Assembly: GCA_018242425.1 (NCBI GenBank) | Contig: JAFEBX010000020.1 | Span: 1-64,000 of the forward strand | Reading direction: 5' to 3' | Source: Pseudomonadota bacterium | GTDB taxonomy: Bacteria; Pseudomonadota; Gammaproteobacteria; Xanthomonadales; Xanthomonadaceae | Length of the DNA stretch: 64,000 nucleotides | Shown here: piece by piece, positions 39,056 to 50,112 of the stretch | How the letters are laid out: each line of letters begins with the position of its first letter | How positions within the stretch are numbered: the first letter of the stretch is position 1 | Position numbers and translations under genes: made by a program | Notes under the pieces: model-generated | The model's input: the letters and a program-made list of their open reading frames with translations, nothing else | Told to the model about the DNA's origin: nothing | Database searches by the model: none

Positions 39056-39307
39056 GGGCGGGATACGAATCTGCTTTAACGGACAGATTAGGAATCGCGA
39101 CCCCTCGCGCATAAGGAGCGATGGTTATGCGGATATATCCATCGTCGCATAAGCACCCGCGGTCATGTCCTTATGCCGCGCGCGCATTTCCTGCACGCGG
39201 ATGCGCTGTCGATACTCGTTCTTGCCCGCACCTGCACGCAGTCGTTGCGGTCATGCCAATGCCCGCACCAGGACACCGCCTTGTCGCTGCAGTTCGCCAC
39301 CGCAACC
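39056..39307. promoter_or_regulatory. cysJ/cysD divergent control region with nested GCATAA/TTATGC half-sites
   Basis: Four half-sites alternate: GCATAA 39109-39114, TTATGC 39125-39130, GCATAA 39147-39152, TTATGC 39171-39176. The outer pair extends to GCATAAGG/CCTTATGC (39109-39116 and 39169-39176), the inner to TTATGCG/CGCATAA, and GGATATATCC (39131-39140) is itself a palindrome. A dimeric or tetrameric regulator, most simply CysB, is the inferred binder. GCATAA also occurs upstream of cysG. The two ORF starts here are chosen by family matches, so the region is a true non-coding control region. Confidence 0.6.
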
Positions 39308-40234
39308 ATGCCTGCTGAGGTTCCAGCGCCCGTCGTGGCGCTCGGGCATCTTGATCGCCTCGAGGCCGAGAGCATCCACATCCTGCGCGAGGTCGCGGCC
39401 GAGTTCCGCAACCCGGTGCTGCTTTATTCGATCGGCAAGGACAGCTCGGTCCTGCTGCACCTGTTGTTGAAGGCATTCGCACCCGGACGTCCGCCGATCC
39501 CGTTGCTGCACGTCGATACCGGCTGGAAGTTCCGCGAGATGATCGCCTTCCGCGATCGCCGCGCCGCCGAGACCGGGATCGATTTGCGCGTGCACAGCAA
39601 TCCCGATGGCATCGCCCGCGGCATCGGCCCGATCACCCATGGCGCTGCCGTCCATACCGACGTGATGAAGACGCAGGCGTTGAAGCAGGCGCTGGATGCC
39701 CATGGCTTCGATGCCGCGATCGGTGGCGCCCGCCGCGACGAGGAGAAGTCGCGCGCCAAGGAACGCATCTTCTCCTTCCGCAATGCCCAGCACCGTTGGG
39801 ACCCGAAGCAACAGCGCCCGGAACTGTGGTCGCTGTACAACACGCGAATTTCCGCTGGCGAATCGGTGCGGGTGTTCCCGCTGTCGAACTGGACCGAACT
39901 CGACATCTGGCTCTACATCTACCGCGAAGGCATCGAGGTGCCCTCGTTGTATCTCGCCGCCGAACGCCCGGTGGTGGAGCGCGACGGTGCATTGATCATG
40001 GTCGACGACGAGCGCCTGCCGCTGCGCGCGGGCGAGGCGCCAACGCTCCGCCGGGTGCGTTTCCGCACCCTCGGTTGCTACCCGCTGACAGGCGCCATCG
40101 AATCCGACGCCGACACGCTCGAGAAAGTGATCGGGGAAATGCTGGTCGCGACCACTTCCGAACGCCAGGGCCGGATGATCGACCACGATCCTTCCGCTTC
40201 GATGGAACAGAAGAAGCAGGAGGGCTATTTCTGA
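39308..40234 (+). CDS. cysD: Sulfate adenylyltransferase subunit 2
   Basis: The 308-residue subunit forms APS from ATP and sulfate, powered by GTP hydrolysis in CysN. The PP-loop [11 protein letters not shown] is at 41-51, with downstream [20 protein letters not shown] and [14 protein letters not shown] at 39308 ([10 protein letters not shown]) gives the family length; the longer open frame to 39173 would run through the half-sites. The start has no strong ribosome site. TGATG overlaps the cysNC start. Confidence 0.95.
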   Translation: MPAEVPAPVVALGHLDRLEAESIHILREVAAEFRNPVLLYSIGKDSSVLLHLLLKAFAPGRPPIPLLHVDTGWKFREMIAFRDRRAAETGIDLRVHSNPDGIARGIGPITHGAAVHTDVMKTQALKQALDAHGFDAAIGGARRDEEKSRAKERIFSFRNAQHRWDPKQQRPELWSLYNTRISAGESVRVFPLSNWTELDIWLYIYREGIEVPSLYLAAERPVVERDGALIMVDDERLPLRAGEAPTLRRVRFRTLGCYPLTGAIESDADTLEKVIGEMLVATTSERQGRMIDHDPSASMEQKKQEGYF

Positions 40235-42108
40235 TGGGCGTCGCCGATTACCTCCGCCACCACGAGGCGAATACGCTGCTGCGCTTCATCACTTGCGGCA
40301 GCGTCGATGACGGCAAGAGCACGCTGATCGGGCGCCTGCTCCACGACAGCAAGGGCCTGTTCGCCGACCAACTCGATGCGCTCGCGCAGGACAGTCGCCG
40401 CCACGGCACCCAGGGCGATGACATCGACTACGCCTTGCTGCTCGACGGCCTCGCCGCCGAACGCGAGCAGGGCATCACCATCGATGTCGCCTACCGTTTC
40501 TTCGGCAGCGAGAAACGCAAGTTCATCGTCGCCGATTGCCCCGGCCACGAGCAGTACACCCGCAACATGGCGACCGGCGCATCCACCGCCGACGCCGCCG
40601 TGGTGCTGGTCGATGCCCGCAAGGGCCTGTTGCAGCAGACGCGCCGCCACAGCTACATCCTGTCGCTGTTCGGCATCCGCCATGTGGTGCTGGCGGTCAA
40701 CAAGCTCGATCTCGTCGGCTACGACCAGGCGGTGTTCGAACGGATCGAGCGCGACTACCGCGCGCTGGCGACGCAACTCGGCATCGCCAACGTGCAGGCC
40801 GTGCCGCTGTCGGCGCTGAAGGGCGACAACCTGTTACAGCGTTCGACAGCGACGCCGTGGTACCACGGCCCGACCTTGCTGGAATGGCTGGAGAGCGTCG
40901 ACATCGAAGATGCGCGCGACGATGCCAGCCTGCGCTTCCCGGTGCAGTGGGTGAATCGCCCGCACCAGGATTTCCGCGGGTTCTCCGGCACGATTTCTTC
41001 CGGCCGCGTGCATCCCGGCGACGACGTGGTGGTGCTGCCATCGGGCCAGCGAACGCAGGTCGAACGCATCGTCACCGCCGATGGCGATCTCGCGGTCGCG
41101 ACGGCGGGCCAGGCGGTCACGCTCACGCTTGCGGATGAAGTCGACGTCAGCCGCGGCGACGTGCTTGCCGCCGCCACGCACCCGCCGCAGGTCGCCGACC
41201 AATTCGCCGCGCACGTGCTGTGGATGAACGAATCGCCGCTGCTGCCCGGGCGCGCCTACCTGCTCAAGTCGGGCACGCGCACAGTCAATGCCACGGTCAC
41301 CGAGATCAAGCACCGCATCGACGTCAATACCCAGGCACAACTCGCGGCGCGCCAACTCGATCTCAACGAAGTCGGCGTCTGCAACCTCTCGCTGGACCAG
41401 TCGATCGCGTTCGACAGCTACCAGGACGACCGCACGCTGGGTGGTTTCATCCTGATCGATCGCCTCGACAACGCCACCGTCGCTGCCGGCACCTTCGACT
41501 TCGCCCTGCGTCGCGCCGGCAACATCCACTGGCAGCACCTCGATGTCGACAAATCGGCACGCGCGCGCAGCAAGGGGCAGGCACCACGTTGCGTGTGGTT
41601 CACCGGATTGTCGGGCGCAGGCAAATCGGCGATCGCCAATCTCGTCGACAAGCGCCTGCATGCGCTCGGCCTCCATGCCTTCGTGCTCGATGGCGACAAC
41701 GTTCGCCACGGGCTCAATCGCGATCTCGGCTTCACCGATGCCGATCGCGTCGAGAACCTGCGCCGGGTCGCCGAAGTGGCGAAGCTGATGACCGATGCCG
41801 GGTTGATCGTGCTCGTCAGCTTCATCTCGCCGTTCCGCGCCGAACGCAAGGCCGCGCGCGACCTGTTCGACAGCGGTGATTTCATCGAAGTCTTCGTCGA
41901 CACGCCGTTGCAGGTTGCGGAAGACCGTGACGTGAAAGGCCTGTATGCCAAGGCGCGTCGCGGCGAGCTCCCCAATTTCACCGGCATCGATTCGCCCTAC
42001 GAGGCGCCGGAATCCGCGGACATCGTGCTCGATACCACCAGCGCATCCGCCCAAGCCCTTGCGGAACGGGTGGTGGCTCGCCTCCTTGAAGGAAATTACG
42101 AAATATGA
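40234..42108 (+). CDS. cysNC: Fused sulfate adenylyltransferase subunit 1 / adenylylsulfate kinase
   Basis: The 624-residue bifunctional protein has the CysN GTPase first (Walker A GSVDDGKS at 22-29, [16 protein letters not shown]) and the CysC APS kinase at about 445-620 (GLSGAGKS at about 458, then [16 protein letters not shown]). It activates sulfate to APS and phosphorylates it to PAPS, feeding CysH. The fusion is common in this order. It follows cysD with a one-base overlap and precedes the importer genes. Confidence 0.96.
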   Translation: MGVADYLRHHEANTLLRFITCGSVDDGKSTLIGRLLHDSKGLFADQLDALAQDSRRHGTQGDDIDYALLLDGLAAEREQGITIDVAYRFFGSEKRKFIVADCPGHEQYTRNMATGASTADAAVVLVDARKGLLQQTRRHSYILSLFGIRHVVLAVNKLDLVGYDQAVFERIERDYRALATQLGIANVQAVPLSALKGDNLLQRSTATPWYHGPTLLEWLESVDIEDARDDASLRFPVQWVNRPHQDFRGFSGTISSGRVHPGDDVVVLPSGQRTQVERIVTADGDLAVATAGQAVTLTLADEVDVSRGDVLAAATHPPQVADQFAAHVLWMNESPLLPGRAYLLKSGTRTVNATVTEIKHRIDVNTQAQLAARQLDLNEVGVCNLSLDQSIAFDSYQDDRTLGGFILIDRLDNATVAAGTFDFALRRAGNIHWQHLDVDKSARARSKGQAPRCVWFTGLSGAGKSAIANLVDKRLHALGLHAFVLDGDNVRHGLNRDLGFTDADRVENLRRVAEVAKLMTDAGLIVLVSFISPFRAERKAARDLFDSGDFIEVFVDTPLQVAEDRDVKGLYAKARRGELPNFTGIDSPYEAPESADIVLDTTSASAQALAERVVARLLEGNYEI

Positions 42109-42200
42109 ACATCCGTCGTGCCAGATTCTCCCGAAGTCGGCGTGGCGCCGGCGACGCGCCCGCTGCAGATTCCCCTCCCGATTCCGTGAAGGATTCCGCG

Positions 42201-43211
42201 ATGAACAAGATCTTCCTGAGCGTGGTTGCCGGGCTTGTCCTGATCACGGCAGCGGTCAATGCCAGGGCGAGCAGCCTGCTCAATGTTTCCTACGATCCGA
42301 CGCGCGAGTTCTACGCCGACGTCAACCAGGCGTTCGCGGCGCAATGGAAGCAGCAGACCGGCGAGACGGTGGATATCCGCGCCTCGCACGGTGGTTCCGG
42401 CAAGCAGGCGCGCGCGGTGATCGATGGCCTTGAAGCCGACGTCGTCACGTTGGCACTTGCCGCCGACATCGATGCGATCGCCGACAAGGGCAAGTTGCTG
42501 CCCGCGAATTGGCAATCGCGTCTACCGCACAACAGCTCCCCCTATACCTCGACCATCGTGTTCCTGGTGCGCAAGGGCAACCCGAAAGCCATCCACGACT
42601 GGGGTGACCTGACCAAGCCCGGCGTCGCGGTGATCACGCCGAACCCGAAGACCTCCGGCGGTGCGCGCTGGAACTATCTCGCTGCGTGGGCGTGGGCATC
42701 GCACCAGTATCGCGATGGCGGCAAGGTGTTCGACTACCTCACGCGCCTGTACGGCAACGTGCCCGTGCTCGATACCGGCGCGCGCGGTTCGACCACCACC
42801 TTTGTCGAGCGCGGCATTGGCGACGTGCTGATCGCCTGGGAAAACGAGGCGCTGTTGACGGTGAATGAAGCCGACACCCGCGGCAAGTTCGAGATCGTGG
42901 TGCCGTCGCTGAGCATCCGCGCAGAACCGCCGGTGGCCTGGGTCGACAAGAACGTCGAGAAGCACGGCACCCGCAAGCAGGCCGAGGCCTATCTGCGCTT
43001 CCTGTATTCACCGCAGGGACAGCAGATTGCGGTGAAGCATTTCTATCGCCCGGCCGAACCCGACAAGGTGCCCGCCGCCGAACTCGCGCGCTTCCCCAAG
43101 GTGACGCAGGTGACGATCGACAACGCGTTCGGCGGCTGGAAGAAGGCGCAGGCGCAGCACTTCGCCGATGGCGGTTTCTTCGACCAGATCAACGCCAAGC
43201 GCGCGCACTGA
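42201..43211 (+). CDS. sbp: Periplasmic sulfate-binding protein
   Basis: The 336-residue protein has a signal peptide ([23 protein letters not shown]) and the substrate-binding fold signature [37 protein letters not shown] and [16 protein letters not shown] at 42201 is preceded by AAGGA at 7 bases; an in-frame ATG at 42105 would add 32 unrelated residues. It delivers sulfate or thiosulfate to the CysTWA importer that follows. Confidence 0.94.
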   Translation: MNKIFLSVVAGLVLITAAVNARASSLLNVSYDPTREFYADVNQAFAAQWKQQTGETVDIRASHGGSGKQARAVIDGLEADVVTLALAADIDAIADKGKLLPANWQSRLPHNSSPYTSTIVFLVRKGNPKAIHDWGDLTKPGVAVITPNPKTSGGARWNYLAAWAWASHQYRDGGKVFDYLTRLYGNVPVLDTGARGSTTTFVERGIGDVLIAWENEALLTVNEADTRGKFEIVVPSLSIRAEPPVAWVDKNVEKHGTRKQAEAYLRFLYSPQGQQIAVKHFYRPAEPDKVPAAELARFPKVTQVTIDNAFGGWKKAQAQHFADGGFFDQINAKRAH

Positions 43212-43223
43212 CGGTCTGATCCC

Positions 43224-44093
43224 GTGAACGCGCCGGCCCTGTCCGTTCCATTGCTCGCGCCGCGTCGACGGCGTCCGTTGCCGGGGTTCGGATTGAGCCT
43301 CGGTCTCGGCATGGCATGGCTTGGCATCGTCGTGCTGCTGCCGTTGCTGGCCCTGGCCTGGCATGCGCTGGGGCTTGGTACGGCAGGCTGGTCGCGCGCG
43401 ATCCACGATCCGCGCGTACAAGCCGCGTTGAAGCTGAGTTTCGGTGCATCGCTCGCGGCATCGTTGCTGGCGCTGGTCGCCGGCGCACTGGTGGCATGGG
43501 TACTGGTCCGCTACCGCTTCCCGGGCCGACGCCTGCTCGACGCATTGGTCGACCTGCCGTTCGCCTTGCCGACCGCGGTAGCCGGCATCGCGTTGACGGC
43601 GATCTATTCCAGCCATGGCTGGATCGGTCGCTTCGTCGAGCCGATGGGCTTGAAGATCGCCTACACCTGGATCGGCATCGTCATCGCGCTGGTCTTCATC
43701 GGCTTGCCATTCGCGGTGCGCACGGTGCAGCCGGTGCTGGAAACGCTCGGTCGCGACCAGGAGGAGGCTGCGGTGTCACTGGGTGCGTCGCGCTTCACCA
43801 CGCTGCGCCGGGTGATCCTGCCGGAACTGTTGCCGGCGCTGCTCACCGGGTTTTCGCTGGCGTTCGCGCGTGCATTGGGGGAATACGGTTCGGTGATCTT
43901 CATCGCCGGCAACAAACCGTACTCGACCGAGATAGCGCCGTTGCTGATCACCATCCGCCTCGAGGAATACGACTACGACGGCGCGATCGCGATCGCCGCA
44001 TTGCTGCTTGCGGCATCGTTCGCCTGCCTGCTGGCGATCAACGCGCTGCCATCACTGTCCCGTTACGCACGCGCGAGGCGCGGCCATGGATAA
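43224..44093 (+). CDS. cysT: Sulfate ABC transporter permease CysT
   Basis: The 289-residue inner-membrane permease starts at GTG 43224, 12 bp after sbp. It has about six helices, and the EAA-loop segment EEAAVSLGASRFTTLRRVILPELLPALLTG lies near 175-205 (the site that contacts CysA; written here in parts as EEAAVSLGASRF and RRVILPELLPAL). It overlaps cysW by 8 bp. Confidence 0.94.
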   Translation: MNAPALSVPLLAPRRRRPLPGFGLSLGLGMAWLGIVVLLPLLALAWHALGLGTAGWSRAIHDPRVQAALKLSFGASLAASLLALVAGALVAWVLVRYRFPGRRLLDALVDLPFALPTAVAGIALTAIYSSHGWIGRFVEPMGLKIAYTWIGIVIALVFIGLPFAVRTVQPVLETLGRDQEEAAVSLGASRFTTLRRVILPELLPALLTGFSLAFARALGEYGSVIFIAGNKPYSTEIAPLLITIRLEEYDYDGAIAIAALLLAASFACLLAINALPSLSRYARARRGHG

Positions 44094-44931
44094 CGCCCTG
44101 CGCGAACCATGGTGGTTGCGCATCGTCCTGATCGCGCTCGCGGTGATGGTCCTGGTCGGACTGGTGGTGCTGCCATTGTTGATGGTGCTCGCCGCCGCAT
44201 TCGGTGACGGCTTCCACGCCTGGTGGTCGGCCCTGCGCGATCCCGACGCCGTGGCCGCACTCAAGCTGACGCTGTTCACCGCGGCAGTGGTGATTCCGGT
44301 CAACGCCGTGTTCGGCACCCTGATGGCGTGGGCGGTCGTGCGCTTCGAATTCATCGGCAAGCGCGTGCTGTTGACCCTGGTGGATTTGCCGTTCGCGGTG
44401 TCGCCGGTGGTGGCGGGCCTGTGCCTGGTGTTGTTGTTCAGCACCACCCACGGCTGGTTCGCGCCATTGCTGGAACGCTTCGACATCAAGATCCTGTTCG
44501 CGCGTCCCGGCATCGTGCTGGCGACCTTGTTCATCACCTTTCCGTTCGTGGTGCGCGAACTCATCCCGCTGATGCAACAGCAGGGCAGCGACGAAGAGCT
44601 CGCGGCGCGTTCGCTCGGCGCCGGTGCCTGGACGATGTTCCGGCGCGTCACCCTGCCCAATATCAAGTGGGGGCTGCTCTACGGCGTGCTGTTGTGCAGT
44701 GCGCGCGCGATGGGTGAATTCGGTGCGGTATCGGTGGTGTCCGGCCACATTCGCGGGCTCACCAACACGCTGCCGCTGCACATCGAAATCCTCTACAACG
44801 AATTCAACGCCACTGCGGCCTTCGCCGCGGCATCGCTGCTCAGCGGACTCGCGCTGGTCACGCTGGTGGCGAAATTCTGGCTGGAATCGAGCCACGGCGA
44901 TTCGCTCGCCCAAACGCATCGGAAGCATTGA
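44086..44931 (+). CDS. cysW: Sulfate ABC transporter permease CysW
   Basis: The 281-residue permease has six helices; its EAA loop is [20 protein letters not shown] near 166-185. ATG at 44086 overlaps the cysT stop by 8 bp; a longer frame to 44008 is shadow of cysT. With cysT it forms the membrane pore for sulfate import. Confidence 0.94.
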   Translation: MDNALREPWWLRIVLIALAVMVLVGLVVLPLLMVLAAAFGDGFHAWWSALRDPDAVAALKLTLFTAAVVIPVNAVFGTLMAWAVVRFEFIGKRVLLTLVDLPFAVSPVVAGLCLVLLFSTTHGWFAPLLERFDIKILFARPGIVLATLFITFPFVVRELIPLMQQQGSDEELAARSLGAGAWTMFRRVTLPNIKWGLLYGVLLCSARAMGEFGAVSVVSGHIRGLTNTLPLHIEILYNEFNATAAFAAASLLSGLALVTLVAKFWLESSHGDSLAQTHRKH

Positions 44932-45058
44932 CATGGCGCGACTTGGAGTTGTTTCCCCCGGTGCGCCGGTGGCAGGGTACGGTTTGCGTAACGCGACCGC
45001 GGCGCGGCATCATCCGCCGACGGTCGCCCATCCCGGGGCGGTCGCGGCGAGGCAGGGC

Positions 45059-46108
45059 ATGGATCTCCACATCCGCCAACTCGGCAAGCGCTACGGCAAG
45101 ACCGCCGCACTCGATGCGGTCGACCTCGACATCGCGTCGGGCGAGCTGGTCGCACTGCTGGGGCCGTCGGGCTCGGGCAAGACCACGTTGCTGCGGGTGA
45201 TCGCCGGTCTGCTCGATGCCGATTCCGGCCAGGTGCTGTTCGGCGATGTCGATGCCACGCGCCTCAGCCTGCGCCAGCGCAATGTCGGCTTCGTGTTCCA
45301 GCACTACGCGCTGTTCCGCCACATGACGGTTTCGGAAAACATCGCCTTCGGCCTGCGCAGTCGCCCGCGTTCGCGGCGGCCGGACAAGGCGACGATCCGC
45401 CAGCGCGTGCAGGAATTGCTGCGGTTGATCCAGCTCGACGAATTCGGCGGTCGCTATCCCGAGCAGTTGTCGGGCGGCCAGCGCCAGCGCGTGGCGCTGG
45501 CGCGTGCATTGGCGATCGATCCCAGCCTGCTGCTGCTCGACGAACCATTTGGCGCGCTCGATGCCAAGGTGCGCGTCGACCTGCGGCGCTGGCTGCGCAC
45601 GCTGCACGAACAGACCGGGCAGACGACGCTGTTCGTCACCCACGATCAGGAAGAGGCACTCGAATTGGCCGATCGCGTGGTGGTGTTGCGCGAAGGCCGG
45701 ATCGAGCAGGTCGGCACGCCGCGCGAAATCTACGAGGCGCCGGCATCGGAGTACGTGTTCGATTTCATCGGTCGCGCCAACGCACTGGATGGCCGGGTGA
45801 TCGATGGTCGCTTCGGCATCGATGGCAACAGTTATACCGTTCCCACGGATGTCGCTGCCGGGCACGCACGGTTGTACGTACGTCCGCACGATCTCGAGAT
45901 CGTTGATGCCGCATCGGGAATTCCCGCGACGGTGCTGGCGACGCATCTGCGTTCCGGACGCATCACGGTCGAGGCGCAGGTGGATGCGCAATCGCGGCTG
46001 CTGGAGCTCGATCTCGCCGTCGGATCGGATATCGATGTTCCGGCAGTCGGTTCAACGATTGGCGTGCTGCCGCGGGCGTGGCGGATTTATCCGTCGGAGC
46101 GCGGGTAA
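45059..46108 (+). CDS. cysA: Sulfate ABC transporter ATP-binding protein CysA
   Basis: The 349-residue ATPase has Walker A GPSGSGKT at 35-42, signature [15 protein letters not shown], Walker [13 protein letters not shown], and a C-terminal regulatory TOBE-like domain. I chose ATG at 45059 ([14 protein letters not shown]) with GAGGCAGG upstream; an in-frame ATG at 44933 adds 42 residues with no family match and only 1 base after the cysW stop. The gene end is followed by a structured repeat. Confidence 0.93.
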   Translation: MDLHIRQLGKRYGKTAALDAVDLDIASGELVALLGPSGSGKTTLLRVIAGLLDADSGQVLFGDVDATRLSLRQRNVGFVFQHYALFRHMTVSENIAFGLRSRPRSRRPDKATIRQRVQELLRLIQLDEFGGRYPEQLSGGQRQRVALARALAIDPSLLLLDEPFGALDAKVRVDLRRWLRTLHEQTGQTTLFVTHDQEEALELADRVVVLREGRIEQVGTPREIYEAPASEYVFDFIGRANALDGRVIDGRFGIDGNSYTVPTDVAAGHARLYVRPHDLEIVDAASGIPATVLATHLRSGRITVEAQVDAQSRLLELDLAVGSDIDVPAVGSTIGVLPRAWRIYPSERG

Positions 46109-46121
46109 GCACCTTCGCGAA

Positions 46122-46420
46122 AGCATCGCCCGGCTGAGCGCCTGCAGCGGTTATCCGTCTCGCCGACACGCCGTGAATCCATCCATGGAGGCTCGACTCG
46201 GCATCCATGCCTCGTATGGTCGGCGAGACGGACGAACCGCACAGGCGCCGCCGGTGGCGAGCTTTTCGCTTTTCTCTCAGAAAGCCACAACACGCGCGCG
46301 GAAGTGGGTTGCTACTCCGCTGCGCGGGCATTGCGCCGCATGGATGCGGCGCATGAGCCTACATGGACGTATTCACGGCGTCCCGTGCAGCGGAGTGGTG
46401 ACCCACGCCACCAGCGCGTG
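46122..46420 (+). repeat. Structured bipartite intergenic repeat, copy C (REP/BIME-like)
   Basis: The 316 bp between convergent cysA and the M20 gene hold this element and no credible gene. Unit 1: arm 46154-46167 pairs perfectly with 46219-46232 (14 bp), flanked by GCGGTT/AACCGC (46147-46152, 46235-46240). Unit 2: arm 46304-46323 pairs with 46387-46406 (20 bp with three G-U), enclosing the perfect hairpin 46332-46353 (arm TGCGCCGCAT, loop GG). The stem sequences differ from those of copy A, but complementarity is kept. The AGCAACAGC hairpin of the core is lost here while GGCGCCGCCGGTGG and CACAACACGCGCGC remain. Confidence 0.9.
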
Positions 46421-46424
46421 CGAA

Positions 46425-47918
<1,494 letters not shown>

Positions 47919-48199
47919 GCGCGACTCCGGTGCGAAAACGCCATTTTAGCGCCGCCGGCGCGTGTCGGATTTTCCTGACCCCACGGCGCGCATCGCGCCG
48001 ACAGACGGCGGCCACGCTGCGGCGGAGACTGTGCAGCACGGGGGAGCAGCAACGCAGATGCCGGGAGTGAGCGGAGCGTTGCGACGGGCAAGGATGCCCG
48101 GGTTACCGCAGATGGGGGAGTGACAAGGAGGTCGGTCGTCCGGTCGCATTGGGAGGTGCGGCCGGACGGCCAGTTTTCGCCACGCACTACACTGGTGCG
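47919..48199. other. M20/hutD divergent region with a 15-bp leader hairpin
   Basis: These 281 bp hold no credible gene. A hairpin (48134-48148 with 48157-48171, 15 bp with two G-U) is followed by AGTTTT, about 23 bases before the hutD start, so it resembles a leader attenuator or an intrinsic terminator for readthrough. No clear promoter is seen. Confidence 0.4.
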
Positions 48200-48784
48200 A
48201 TGGGCACCCGCATCCTTCGATCCAACGACAGCACGCGCCAGCCTTGGGCCAATGGCGCCGGCAGCACCCGCGAACTGATCCAGTGGCCGGGCGATGGCCA
48301 AGCCTGGCAGTGGCGACTGTCCATCGCCGACGTCGATCGTGATGCGCCGTTCTCGGGATTCCCCGGCGTCGATCGCATCCTCGTGTTGCTGAGCGGCGAT
48401 GGCCTGGTCCTTCGCTTCGCCGACGGCCGCGAGGTACGGCTGGACACGCCATTCGCCTGCGCGCGGTTTCCCGGCGAGGCGGAACTCTCGGGCGGCCCGA
48501 TCGACGGGCCCACCACCGACTTCAATCTGATGTGGCGGCGCGATCGCTTCGACGCCGAGCTGTGGGTACGACCGATGGTCGGCTCGCTCCAGCTGTTCGC
48601 CTCAGCGGGCGAAACCTGGGCCCTTCACGTCGCCGCAGGGCATGTCGATGGCGACGAAGGCCTGCACCTCGATGCCGGCGATACGCTCGTCAGCAGTGAC
48701 GATGGCAGCGCGCGCCACCTGCGCCTCGACGGCGCAGGCACGGCCTTGCTGGTGCGGTTACAGGAACGCCAGGACGAAGGCTGA
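48200..48784 (+). CDS. HutD/Ves family cupin-like protein
   Basis: The 194-residue protein fits the HutD/Ves family (TRQPWANGAGSTRELIQWP, then WRLSIADVDRDAPFSGFPGVDRILVLLSGDG in parts). HutD proteins accompany histidine-use genes, but no hut enzymes are nearby, so the role here is open. I chose ATG at 48200 because MGTRILRSNDSTRQ is the family start; a frame open from 48149 adds 17 residues. It ends 27 bp inside the convergent PepSY gene. Confidence 0.82.
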   Translation: MGTRILRSNDSTRQPWANGAGSTRELIQWPGDGQAWQWRLSIADVDRDAPFSGFPGVDRILVLLSGDGLVLRFADGREVRLDTPFACARFPGEAELSGGPIDGPTTDFNLMWRRDRFDAELWVRPMVGSLQLFASAGETWALHVAAGHVDGDEGLHLDAGDTLVSSDDGSARHLRLDGAGTALLVRLQERQDEG

Positions 48785-49384
48785 TCCCGTGGCCAGCGCC
48801 GCCAGCGCGAACACGCTCATCACCATTTCCCTGGCGCCGCGCCCGCGTGCCCACATCCACAGGCCGGTGATTGCGAGCAGGATCATCGCGATCGCGTAGC
48901 TGTCGCTGAGCACGCGCCACCAGGTGCCGCCGATGCCCTTGTGCAGCTTGTTGAACACCGCGAGCGGGGTGCTGGTGCTCCACTTCACGTCGACGTTCTC
49001 GCCGCCGACCACGTATTCCGCGCTCCAGCTGTTGCGCGCGCTGCCGCCGGAGAAATTCCACTTCTGCGGACCATCGGGTTTGCCGTCGCCACCGGGGCGC
49101 GGCTTGCGGATCATGTCGGCGTCGAGGCCGCGCGCCTGTCGCAGCCACGTCGACATCGCCTCCGGCGATGTCCGCACTTCGGCGGGTGCGACGAGCTGTT
49201 CCTTGCGCACCGGTTCGGTCTTGCCCTGCGGCCAGGCGTTGTCGCCGATGCGGTGGTTGAGCACCAGCCCGGTGATGCCGAACAGCAGGGCCGCGATCGC
49301 GCCCCAGGCGCCGATCCACAGGTGGAACTGGCGCATCCAGCGGAAGGTACGGTGGTGACTGAAAATCTTGAAGGCCATGTGCAA
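48758..49384 (-). CDS. PepSY-associated membrane protein
   Basis: The 208-residue inner-membrane protein starts MHMAFKIFSHHRTFRW (a second ATG at 49378 is as good). A helix follows at about 22-42 (LWIGAWGAIAALLFGITGLVL), a periplasmic segment of about 100 residues, and two C-terminal helices (SYAIAMILLAITGLWMW and FALAALATGSAFVLAFL). PepSY-type proteins often accompany siderophore receptors and ferric reductases. It follows piuC by 25 bp and is probably part of the same iron operon. It overlaps hutD's end. Confidence 0.85.
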   Translation of the reverse strand: MHMAFKIFSHHRTFRWMRQFHLWIGAWGAIAALLFGITGLVLNHRIGDNAWPQGKTEPVRKEQLVAPAEVRTSPEAMSTWLRQARGLDADMIRKPRPGGDGKPDGPQKWNFSGGSARNSWSAEYVVGGENVDVKWSTSTPLAVFNKLHKGIGGTWWRVLSDSYAIAMILLAITGLWMWARGRGAREMVMSVFALAALATGSAFVLAFL

Positions 49385-49409
49385 GGTTCCGTTGTCGATG
49401 GCGTGGAAG

Positions 49410-50087
49410 TCAGCTGTCGGCCCAGCGCCGCAGCAGGTTGTGGTAGATGCCGGTCAGTCGCAGGATCGCGGCGTGATTGCCGGTGTCGCCGCCGCCGAGC
49501 TGCCGGATCGAAAGATCGAGATCGAACAGGGTCTGTCGCTGCACATCGTCGCGGATCATGCTCTGGATCCACAGGAACGATGCCAACCGCGCGCCGCGGG
49601 TCACCGGCGCGACTCGATGCAGGCTGCTTGACGGGTAGAGGATCAGATCGCCGGCCGGCAACTTGACCTCGTGCTCACCGTAGGTGTCGTGGATGATGAG
49701 TTCGCCGCCGTCGTATTCCGATGGATCGCACAGGAACAGCGTGCATGAGAGATCGGAACGGATGTAGCCGTCGCCAGATCGCATCATCGCGCCGTCGACA
49801 TGGAAGCCGTATTCGCCGCCGCCGGCATAGCGATTGAAGCGCGGCGCCGATGTCTTCAACGGCAATGCCGCGTTGAAGTAATCGGGATTGCGCGCAAGTG
49901 CTGCCAGCACGATTTTCCCGAGTTGCGCGCGCAATGGCGACGCTTCCGGCAACTGCTCGTTGCGCTTGGCACGCGCGCCCTGCGCGCCGACGGTTTCGCG
50001 GCCATCGGTCCAGTCCGCCGCTTCAAGCGCACCACGCAGGTGCGCCAGCTCGTCGGGGGTCAGGATGCCGGGAAGATGCAGCAACAT
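49410..50087 (-). CDS. piuC: Fe(II)-dependent dioxygenase, PiuC/PKHD-type
   Basis: The 225-residue 2-oxoglutarate dioxygenase has the iron site His-x-Asp in [10 protein letters not shown], the distal His in [15 protein letters not shown], and the 2-oxoglutarate-binding Arg in that motif. Members downstream of siderophore receptors are common and are induced by iron shortage; the substrate is unknown. It lies 25 bp after the Fiu gene and 25 bp before the PepSY gene. Confidence 0.92.
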   Translation of the reverse strand: MLLHLPGILTPDELAHLRGALEAADWTDGRETVGAQGARAKRNEQLPEASPLRAQLGKIVLAALARNPDYFNAALPLKTSAPRFNRYAGGGEYGFHVDGAMMRSGDGYIRSDLSCTLFLCDPSEYDGGELIIHDTYGEHEVKLPAGDLILYPSSSLHRVAPVTRGARLASFLWIQSMIRDDVQRQTLFDLDLSIRQLGGGDTGNHAAILRLTGIYHNLLRRWADS

Positions 50088-50112
50088 GGTTCGACGTTGT
50101 ATCAGCCGCGGC

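Noticed and set aside
44933..45058. N-terminal extension of cysA from ATG 44933
   Set aside because: The added residues do not resemble the CysA family and the ATG lies only one base after cysW; the internal ATG has the better ribosome site and family fit.
21898..46420. Repeats as a CRISPR array
   Set aside because: The three copies are far apart, not regularly spaced, and are self-complementary; there are no cas genes.
48200..48784. Part of a histidine-use operon
   Set aside because: No hut enzyme or regulator lies nearby; only the family name suggests it.
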